11,465 nucleotides of DNA from Desulfobacterales bacterium (GTDB taxonomy: Bacteria > Desulfobacterota > Desulfobacteria > Desulfobacterales > Desulfobacteraceae). Positions within the stretch are counted from its first letter, which is position 1. The number at the start of each line of letters is the position of its first letter. Location of the stretch: positions 1-11,465 of the forward strand of contig JAKSBM010000702.1 in the NCBI GenBank assembly GCA_022361135.1. Direction: 5' to 3'. Below, piece after piece: positions 1 through 5,853 of this stretch. The notes beneath the pieces are model-generated. The model worked only from the letters and a program-made list of their open reading frames with translations, made no database searches and was not told the origin of the DNA. The position numbers were made by a program, and so were the translations under genes.

Positions 1-867
1 ACCCAGAACCACAACGTTTTTACCCCGGGCAATGGGGGTGTCGTATTCCGGGAAGAGGTAACCCTTCATCAGGTTGGTCCGGGTGAGGTATTCGTTGGCG
101 GAGTAAATGCCGATGAGGTTTTCCCCGGGCAGATTCATGAACCGGGGCAGGCCTGCGCCTACGCCGATGTATACGGCATCGTAACCTTCTTCGAAGAGTT
201 CGTCGATGGTGACGTAGGCACCCACAACGGCGTTACATTCGATTTTGGCACCCATTTTTTCCAGGTTGGCCACTTCGGCGGCCACGATGTCCTTGGGCAG
301 ACGGAATTCGGGGATCCCGTATACCAGTACACCGCCGGCCTTGTGGAAGGCTTCGAAGATGGTGACGTCATGTCCCTTGAGGAGCAGGTCGCCGGCCACG
401 GTGAGGCCCGAGGGGCCGGAGCCGATGACAGCCACTTTTTTGCCTGTCTTTTCACCCACTTCGATTTCTTCTTCAACGGGGTTTTCCCGGACATAGTCGG
501 CGGCAAAACGTTCCAGATATCCGATGGCAACGGGTTCTCCCTTTTTGCCCAGGATACAGAGGCCTTCACATTGTTCTTCCTGGGGGCATACCCGGCCGCA
601 GACGGCGGGGAGGGTGGTTTTTTCCCAGAGTTTTTTGGCGGCGCCGTTGAAGTTATTGTCGGCGATTTCTTTGATGAAGCCGGGGATGTCGATGGATACA
701 GGACACCCTTGAACACACAGGGGTTTTTTGCACTGGAGACAGCGGGCCGCTTCCACCATGGCCATCTCCGGGGTCAGTCCCAGGGGCACTTCTTGGAAAT
801 TGCGACGTCTGACATTGGGGTCCTGCTCCGGCATTTTAGCGCGGGGCGTTTTTTCTTTTTTAGCCAT
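1..867 (-). CDS. nfnB: NfnB/GltA-type NADP-binding subunit of NADH-dependent reduced ferredoxin:NADP+ oxidoreductase (C-terminus off the left edge)
   Basis: This is the N-terminal 289 residues of a protein of the glutamate synthase small-subunit (GltA/NfnB/SudA) family. In NfnAB this subunit carries two [4Fe-4S] clusters and an FAD, and it bifurcates electrons between NADPH, NAD+ and ferredoxin in the cytoplasm. Visible motifs are the cluster cysteines C43, C46, C51 and C55, a second group C90, C94, C100 and C104, and the FAD Rossmann motif VIGSGPSG at residues 148-155. The family motif VYGIPEFRLPK lies at 182-192. The reading frame is open to base 1 and ends in a VVVLG strand, where the second dinucleotide fold normally begins. 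The ATG at 867 has a GGAGG ribosome site just upstream, and nfnA ends 30 bp before it, so the two are probably cotranscribed. A plain glutamate synthase small subunit is the alternative, but the adjacent nfnA favours NfnB. Confidence 0.9.
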   Translation of the reverse strand, partial: MAKKEKTPRAKMPEQDPNVRRRNFQEVPLGLTPEMAMVEAARCLQCKKPLCVQGCPVSIDIPGFIKEIADNNFNGAAKKLWEKTTLPAVCGRVCPQEEQCEGLCILGKKGEPVAIGYLERFAADYVRENPVEEEIEVGEKTGKKVAVIGSGPSGLTVAGDLLLKGHDVTIFEAFHKAGGVLVYGIPEFRLPKDIVAAEVANLEKMGAKIECNAVVGAYVTIDELFEEGYDAVYIGVGAGLPRFMNLPGENLIGIYSANEYLTRTNLMKGYLFPEYDTPIARGKNVVVLG

Positions 868-897
868 TTATTCCTCCGTATAGAACGATCAGTCCGA

Positions 898-1737
898 TTA
901 GTTTCCTGAGTTACATTTGCACTGGTAGGCATCCATGCTGGATTTTTCTTCCCTGGGGTAGGAAGCCAGACGCTTGGCCAATCCGTCGAAATCCACCTGG
1001 TGACCGTCGAATTCGGGACCGTCCACACAGGCAAATTTGGTGGTTCCGCCGACGCTGACGCGGCAGCCGCCGCACATGCCGGTGCCGTCCACCATGATGG
1101 GGTTGAGGCTGACCAGGGTTTTTACGCCGTATTCCTTGGTGATGGCAGAGCAGAATTTCATCATGGGGATGGGGCCGATGGCCACAACCAGGTCGATGTC
1201 GCCCTGTTCCAGAACATCCTTGAGAACCTCGGTGACAAAGCCCTTGTGGCCCTTGGAACCGTCGTCGGTGCAGATGTGAAAGTTGTCGGACGCTGCGGTC
1301 ATCTTGTCTTCCAGGATGAGCAGGTCATAGCTTCTGGAACCCACAATGGTGGTGACTTCGTTGCCGGCGTTTTTCAGGGCCCGGGTGATGGGGTGGAGAA
1401 CGGCGATTCCGGTGCCGCCGCCAACGCAGACCACCTTACCCAGCTTTTCAATGTGGGTGGGGGCGCCCAAGGGGCCAATGAGTGCAAAATATTCGTCTCC
1501 GATCTGGAGATCCTTAAACCGTGCAGTGGACTTGCCTACCACCATATAAATAATGGTGATGGTACCCTTTTCCGGGTTGGTGTCCGCCATGGTCAAGGGG
1601 ATGCGTTCGCCTTTTTCGTCGGCCTGGAGAATCACAAACTGTCCGGGCTTGGCTTTGCGGGAAATGCGTGGGGCTTCGATTTCGTTCATCACAATGGTCC
1701 CTTGGGCCATTTCCTCACGATTTACAATCTTTGCCAT
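898..1737 (-). CDS. nfnA: NfnA, FAD/[2Fe-2S] NAD(H)-binding subunit of ferredoxin:NADP+ oxidoreductase
   Basis: This 279-residue protein belongs to the dihydroorotate dehydrogenase electron-transfer subunit / ferredoxin-NADP reductase-like family (also annotated as sulfide dehydrogenase subunit beta). In NfnAB it binds FAD, NAD(H) and a [2Fe-2S] cluster. The N-terminal beta-barrel FAD domain includes RKAKPGQFV at about 27-35. The nucleotide-binding loop VCVGGGTGIA lies at 103-112. The [2Fe-2S] segment DGTGMCGGC supplies C222 and C225, with C237 in KFACVDGPEFD; characterised NfnA proteins use three Cys plus an Asp. The ATG at 1737 has a strong AGGAGG site a few bases upstream. The gene sits 30 bp before nfnB in the order usual for this operon. 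The C-terminal tail contains an extra C-x-C (C273, C275) whose role I do not know. The assignment is firm; the physiological direction of electron flow is inferred. Confidence 0.93.
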   Translation of the reverse strand: MAKIVNREEMAQGTIVMNEIEAPRISRKAKPGQFVILQADEKGERIPLTMADTNPEKGTITIIYMVVGKSTARFKDLQIGDEYFALIGPLGAPTHIEKLGKVVCVGGGTGIAVLHPITRALKNAGNEVTTIVGSRSYDLLILEDKMTAASDNFHICTDDGSKGHKGFVTEVLKDVLEQGDIDLVVAIGPIPMMKFCSAITKEYGVKTLVSLNPIMVDGTGMCGGCRVSVGGTTKFACVDGPEFDGHQVDFDGLAKRLASYPREEKSSMDAYQCKCNSGN

Positions 1738-1796
1738 TTTTTCCTCCTGTGTAGAAATATATTGTAGTCAGCTGGCCGCTGCTATCATTTCCGGAT

Positions 1797-1802
1797 ATTA
1801 TC
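1797..1802 (-). promoter_or_regulatory. Weak -10-like element upstream of nfnA
   Basis: On the minus strand a GATAAT hexamer lies about 60 bp before the nfnA start, in an AT-rich stretch. I see no convincing -35 partner at 16-18 bp, so this is only the best candidate for the nfnAB promoter in the 248-bp gap after pckG. Confidence 0.2.
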
Positions 1803-1939
1803 TAACCAAAAGCGCATGTTAAACAGAAAACAGCTGTAAAATCAAGGAGAAAAGGGGATGGTAGGGCGCCTAAACATTGTTTTTTGAATCAATGGCTTGT
1901 TGCCCTAAAGGGGAGGATTGCTGGATGTGGAAGAATCAC

Positions 1940-1978
1940 GCGGGTTTTGGACACCGGGGGGCGGCGCCCAAAACCCGC
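1940..1978 (-). terminator. Inverted repeat just downstream of pckG, possible terminator
   Basis: An 11-bp perfect stem (GCGGGTTTTGG at 1940-1950 with CCAAAACCCGC at 1968-1978) encloses a 17-nt GC-rich loop. It begins 8 bp past the pckG stop codon, the right place for transcription termination or mRNA 3' protection. There is no U-tract after the stem on the minus strand, so it is not a textbook intrinsic terminator and could instead be an mRNA-stabilising hairpin. Confidence 0.5.
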
Positions 1979-1985
1979 ATGGATA

Positions 1986-3917
1986 TTATAGTTCCATGGG
2001 TAAAATCACTTCTCCCTTTTCTTGTTTCATGGCAAGTAATGCAGTCTTTTGGTCGGCCAGGACCTGGAAGAGGGTTTCCGGGATGCTCTCTTCCTTGGCA
2101 TAGGCTGACTCCTGGAGTTCAATGCGACCGATGATTTTGTCCAGGTAAAGTGCGAATTGCTTGTTGTATAACTCCATGGAGTAATCTTTATTAATGAGCT
2201 CGGTGAAGAGACGGGCCAGGTCTTCGTATTTTGGCAGGTGTCCAATGGGGGTGTCCAGGTGGTCCACTTCCCCGTGGGCATACCGTTCCAGCCATCCCAG
2301 CCAAACCTTAACATCCCGTTTTTCCCCCAGAAGTTTGGGGGAGTCGCCCCCCCGGGCCTGGTCGGTGAGAAAGTAATTGAGGCCGGCCATGACCGGTTGG
2401 TGTTCCGGTGCAATGTCGGGGTTGCCGAAGAATTTAAACTGGGCATCCATGTAATCCCCCAGGGAGCCGGGGATGAAGGGGGCATTGGCCCAGGGCGCGC
2501 GTTTGACGCCCGAGGCGCCCACCTCCGTGGCCGTGGCCGCGGAAACGATGCAGGCGCCGATGACCACGCCCTGGTTGGCATCCTTGGCCACCCAGACCGG
2601 GGGCATGGTGTCGGCGTCCCGGCCGCTGTAGGTGAATACCCGGGTGAGGACACCTTCGGGGTTTTCCGCCTCCGGGGAGTAATTTTTCAAGGATTCGGAG
2701 CGCAGGGTGCAGCGGGAGTTGGGGTGGGACAGGGGGACGGGATTGCCGTTGTCGTCCATTTGGCCCTGGACCCATTTCCCCTGGAAATTGCGTCCCTTTT
2801 CCGGCTGGGGTTCATTGTTGCCGATCCAGTGGGGGACGCGATTTTCATCAATGAGGACATTGGACCAGATCACTTCGTGGCCCGGTTTTCTGAGGACTTC
2901 CATGAGCAGGGGGTCGCCTTCCTGGTTCACATCCTCCACAATGCCGAAGATCCCGCATTCCGGATTCACGGAACGGATGGATCCGTCTTGGGCGATCCAC
3001 ATCTGGGCCAGGTCATCCCCCACAAAAACATTGCCGGCCATGGCCGTGGTGGTTTTGCCGCAGCCCGAAGGGGCGGCGCCGGCACACCAGGTGGTCCGGC
3101 CGCCGGGGCCGTGGATTCCCGTGATGAACATGTGCTCGGACAATTCCCGGCTGGGATTCTGGTAAACGGCCTTGTCCACGGCAAAGCGATGGTTTCCCTT
3201 TTTTAAAAGCAGGGTATTGCCGGCATAGGTGCATTTAAAACTGTAGGTGGTCTGGTATTTCCGATCCATGAAAACCCGGGCGTCGGGGAGGTCTTCGGTG
3301 CGGTTCAACCCTTCGGAATGGATATTGGTGAAAAAGTGTCCCCGGTTTTCCACCTCCGCATTAAAGTCGGCATAGGCATTTCGGTAGAGGAGCTCTGCAC
3401 TGTGGCTGACATAGGCGGAACTGGTTATTTCCAGGGCCGGGTTGGAGACGGGGGCGCCCACGGGGCCCCGCATGTAAAAGCCCACGATCATGGTCTTGCC
3501 GGCCATGATATTGGTCATGTTCTTCTGGATATCCTTGAGGGCGGTTTCCCGGTCCATGCGATTGGCCAGGGAACTGACATGGTCCTGGGGATCGGCAATG
3601 TAAAAGGTGCGATCCACGATCCGGCCCTGTTCTCCGGCCAGGTCAAAGTGGATGGTATGGTTGTCCATGGCCAGGGATTCTTCTTCTTCCTTGTCCAGGG
3701 CCAGCTTTTTGATGAAGTCCCGGTCTTCCACGGAGCCGGTGTTGACGAAGATTGAGTCGGGATTGCAGATGCGAACACTGCCGGCGATCCGTTCTATTAT
3801 GTTGGAATTCTTTATTTTTAAGAGGCGATCCAATTGGATTTGATCGGTTTTTTCTTTGAGAATCTCAAGGGTCTGATCGAAGGATTCCAGGCTTCCAAGC
3901 TGCTCCAAAATATCCAT
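1986..3917 (-). CDS. pckG: Phosphoenolpyruvate carboxykinase (GTP-type), divergent clade
   Basis: This enzyme interconverts oxaloacetate and PEP plus CO2 using a purine nucleotide, linking C4 acids to gluconeogenesis in the cytoplasm. Numbering is from the ATG at 3917 (643 aa), in the range of GTP-type enzymes. The P-loop is GAAPSGCGKTTTAM at about 280-293, followed by the metal-binding VGDDLAQMW near 299-307 and NPECGIFGIV near 318-327. HPNSRCTLRSES near 398-409 aligns with the substrate loop that normally reads NSRFTAP. ANQGVVIGACIVSAATATEV and APFIPGSLGDYM match the C-terminal family blocks. The P-loop differs from the animal-type PSACGKTNLAM and looks closer to archaeal-type enzymes (recalled, not searched). 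The frame also opens at a TTG at 3938, seven codons upstream. I prefer the ATG, which has a weak GGA-type site, but both starts have poor ribosome sites. GTP rather than ATP use is inferred from the family. Confidence 0.9.
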   Translation of the reverse strand: MDILEQLGSLESFDQTLEILKEKTDQIQLDRLLKIKNSNIIERIAGSVRICNPDSIFVNTGSVEDRDFIKKLALDKEEEESLAMDNHTIHFDLAGEQGRIVDRTFYIADPQDHVSSLANRMDRETALKDIQKNMTNIMAGKTMIVGFYMRGPVGAPVSNPALEITSSAYVSHSAELLYRNAYADFNAEVENRGHFFTNIHSEGLNRTEDLPDARVFMDRKYQTTYSFKCTYAGNTLLLKKGNHRFAVDKAVYQNPSRELSEHMFITGIHGPGGRTTWCAGAAPSGCGKTTTAMAGNVFVGDDLAQMWIAQDGSIRSVNPECGIFGIVEDVNQEGDPLLMEVLRKPGHEVIWSNVLIDENRVPHWIGNNEPQPEKGRNFQGKWVQGQMDDNGNPVPLSHPNSRCTLRSESLKNYSPEAENPEGVLTRVFTYSGRDADTMPPVWVAKDANQGVVIGACIVSAATATEVGASGVKRAPWANAPFIPGSLGDYMDAQFKFFGNPDIAPEHQPVMAGLNYFLTDQARGGDSPKLLGEKRDVKVWLGWLERYAHGEVDHLDTPIGHLPKYEDLARLFTELINKDYSMELYNKQFALYLDKIIGRIELQESAYAKEESIPETLFQVLADQKTALLAMKQEKGEVILPMEL

Positions 3918-4126
3918 GTTGGTTTCCGTATTGTTCAAAATTCAGTACCTGTGCTATGACCTAATCAATTTAGGCCACTGCAAGATTTTTCTTTAACATG
4001 TGACCGGGAAAAATCAATATTAAAGATGAAAATATCTCTATGATTTTAAATGGATAAATATGAACGTTTTTGTTCGGTAATGCCGGAATTCTCAAATGGG
4101 ATATGGAAAATAAGGAAGAAATAGGT
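3918..4126. promoter_or_regulatory. AT-rich divergent intergenic region between pckG and the PHP gene
   Basis: This 209-bp gap is clearly more AT-rich than the flanking genes and must hold the promoters of both divergent units. On the plus strand a TATGAT hexamer at 4039-4044 is a good -10 match but lacks a clear -35. I could not define a matched -35/-10 pair for pckG. No long inverted repeat or operator-like palindrome is obvious. Confidence 0.35.
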
Positions 4127-5041
4127 ATGGCATTTGAAATTTTTGCTGATTTGCACAATCACACTTTTGCGTCGGATGGCGATTTTTCACCGGTGGAGAT
4201 GGTGGCTGCCGGCGAATCCGCCGGGATTCGATTTTTGGGGATCACCGACCACGATACCCTGGACGGATTGGTGCCGGCGTTGGCCCGGGCCTCGGAATCC
4301 ACCGTCACCGTGGTCCCGGGTGTGGAGGTTTCCCTTTGCTTCAAGCGGCCCCATTTCACCGGTACCCTTCATCTGCTTTGTTATTTCAATGCCCATCGCC
4401 TGGGGGATGATGAATTTGTCCAAGAGTTTTCCGATCTTCTATCCCAAGGCCGTGGGCGGGCACTGGTCACGGCCCGCATGGAAAAGATCAACCATTGGTT
4501 TGGTCCCCGGGGAAAACAGCCCCTGATGGACCGGGATATGACCCCGGCGGATCTGGCTCCATACGGGGATCGCATCAGTCGTCGTCATTTTGCCCTGGCA
4601 TTGGAGGAAAAATTGGGCATCGGGGATGGGGCCCGGCGAAATACCATCCTGGCCAACAAGAGCCCGGCCTATCTGCCCTCGGGAATTCCCCTGTCAAAGA
4701 TGGCTGATTTCATTGGCCGGGGTGGAATCCTTCCCATCCTGGCCCATCCCGCCGCGGGTTCCTTTCCCGGGGAGGGGCATTATAAAGAGGTGCTGCCTCC
4801 CCTGGAGGTGGTGGAAGGGCTCTTGCCCGAACTTCTGGATGCCGGGGTCCGGGGGCTGGAAGTCCATTATCCCGGCCATACCCCGGAGTTGGAAAGCCGG
4901 TTGATGACCATTGCCCGGGAACGGAATCTTCTGGTCACCGGTGGATCCGACTGCCATGGGGATGCCCAGCGCCCGGCCGGGGTGGCCGGCATGTCCAGGG
5001 AAGAGTTTGAACGATTTGAGCAGGCATTGAATACCCTATAA
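4127..5041 (+). CDS. PHP-domain metal-dependent phosphoesterase, YciV/TrpH (RNase AM)-like
   Basis: This 304-residue protein is a PHP (polymerase and histidinol phosphatase) domain hydrolase with a trinuclear-type metal site. The five PHP motifs are in order: DLHNHTFASDG (D8, H10, H12, D17), TDHDT (D41, H42, D43), PGVEVS (E67), an internal H82, AHPA (H207) and GGSDCHG (D275, H277). The insert between motifs, with ISRRHFALALEE near 150-160, resembles the YciV/RNase AM group. That group removes 3'-phosphates from 3',5'-bisnucleotides and trims RNA 5' ends, so a nucleotide phosphatase or 5'-3' exonuclease role is likely but not proven. The ATG at 4127 puts the first motif near the N-terminus as in the family and has AAGGA upstream. 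An in-frame ATG at 4103 and a TTG at 4070 would add residues without homology. A DUF3786 gene follows 25 bp later, probably in the same operon. Confidence 0.87.
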   Translation: MAFEIFADLHNHTFASDGDFSPVEMVAAGESAGIRFLGITDHDTLDGLVPALARASESTVTVVPGVEVSLCFKRPHFTGTLHLLCYFNAHRLGDDEFVQEFSDLLSQGRGRALVTARMEKINHWFGPRGKQPLMDRDMTPADLAPYGDRISRRHFALALEEKLGIGDGARRNTILANKSPAYLPSGIPLSKMADFIGRGGILPILAHPAAGSFPGEGHYKEVLPPLEVVEGLLPELLDAGVRGLEVHYPGHTPELESRLMTIARERNLLVTGGSDCHGDAQRPAGVAGMSREEFERFEQALNTL

Positions 5042-5066
5042 ACAATTGATTCAGTGGGGAGGCCGG

Positions 5067-5666
5067 ATGAGCCAAGGTGTGGACAGCATTTTATTCAAGG
5101 ATTTGGCGGCCATGGATCCCATGGCTGTGTGTGCCCGGACCGATTGTGATTACGATGGCGAATCCGGGCAATATCTTCTGGAGGTTTGGGGAGGGCGGCT
5201 GGGAATCCAGCCCCGGGAAAAATCCGTGGTGGTTCTGGAACCTTCGGCCCTGCCGTCCGGGGATTACCTCACGCTGCTGGCCCTCCACTATCTCATGAAA
5301 TCCAGCTTCCGGGATCCCATGGAGAGGTGGATTTCCGAAAAGGATATCCCGGGTGGAGCTGCCTTTTTCAGGGGCCCCCATGCCATTCCCACCCAGCGAA
5401 TCACCGATGCCCATGGGGATGATCTGGATGGCTTCCGGGCCCGGTGCGGCCAATTGGGCGGCACCCCCCTGGACATGGCCGACGCCGCCTTTGCCTTTGA
5501 GGTCCTGCCCCGGATTCCCGTGGCCGCCCTCTATTGGGTCGGGGACGAAGACTTCCCCTGCCAGGCCCGTCTCTTGTTTGACAAGGGCATTGGCCACCAC
5601 CTGCCCCTGGATATTATCTTTGCCCTGGCCGTTCTGGTCTGCCGCACCCTGGGGCGGGCTGAATAG
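5067..5666 (+). CDS. DUF3786 domain-containing protein
   Basis: This is a 199-residue soluble protein that I recognise as the DUF3786 family, common in Desulfobacterota and some other anaerobes and without a known function. Family-like blocks are LLALHYLMKS near 70-79, the segment SEKDIPGGAAFFRGPH at 90-105, LGGTPLDMADAAFAFEVLPRIPV near 130-152, and ALYWVGDEDFPCQARLLFD near 154-172. There is no signal peptide and no transmembrane segment. The cysteines at 22, 27, 127, 165 and 192 do not form an obvious cluster motif. The ATG at 5067 has a strong GGGGAGG ribosome site four bases upstream; an in-frame TTG at 5046 is less likely. It follows the PHP gene by 25 bp, so the two are probably cotranscribed, but this gives no clear functional clue. 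Confidence 0.85.
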   Translation: MSQGVDSILFKDLAAMDPMAVCARTDCDYDGESGQYLLEVWGGRLGIQPREKSVVVLEPSALPSGDYLTLLALHYLMKSSFRDPMERWISEKDIPGGAAFFRGPHAIPTQRITDAHGDDLDGFRARCGQLGGTPLDMADAAFAFEVLPRIPVAALYWVGDEDFPCQARLLFDKGIGHHLPLDIIFALAVLVCRTLGRAE

Positions 5667-5706
5667 AGGTTCCTTTTCGGAGGGGCGGGAATTCCATGGA
5701 AGGGCT

Positions 5707-5743
5707 CAGCCCCATGGATGCGAATTGCGAATCCATGGGGCTG
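5707..5743. terminator. Perfect 13-bp hairpin between convergent genes, probable bidirectional terminator
   Basis: CAGCCCCATGGAT at 5707-5719 pairs perfectly with ATCCATGGGGCTG at 5731-5743 around an 11-nt loop. It lies 41 bp after the DUF3786 stop and 110 bp before the stop of the converging gcvT-glyA gene. No U-run follows on either strand, so termination is inferred from position and stem strength. A weaker imperfect hairpin (5786-5794 with 5814-5822, one mismatch) lies closer to the end of gcvT-glyA. Confidence 0.55.
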
Positions 5744-5853
5744 GGTATTGTGCCGTCTTGGTTTTGGGGGAGACCTTCACCATATCCCATTGGACGGATC
5801 GGTTTTCATTTTTTCAAATGGGCCGTGGCTGTTTGCTCCCCCGATTGTTTCGA

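Noticed and set aside
1000..1767. A 255-codon plus-strand open frame opposite nfnA
   Set aside because: It mirrors the nfnA coding sequence and has no plausible domain of its own.
2238..3206. A 322-codon plus-strand open frame opposite pckG
   Set aside because: It is antisense to the PEPCK motifs, dominated by Gly and Ala, with no recognisable domain.
4070..4126. An N-terminal extension of the PHP protein from TTG at 4070 or ATG at 4103
   Set aside because: The added residues do not resemble the family, which begins a few residues before the DLHNHT motif, and the upstream ribosome sites are weaker.
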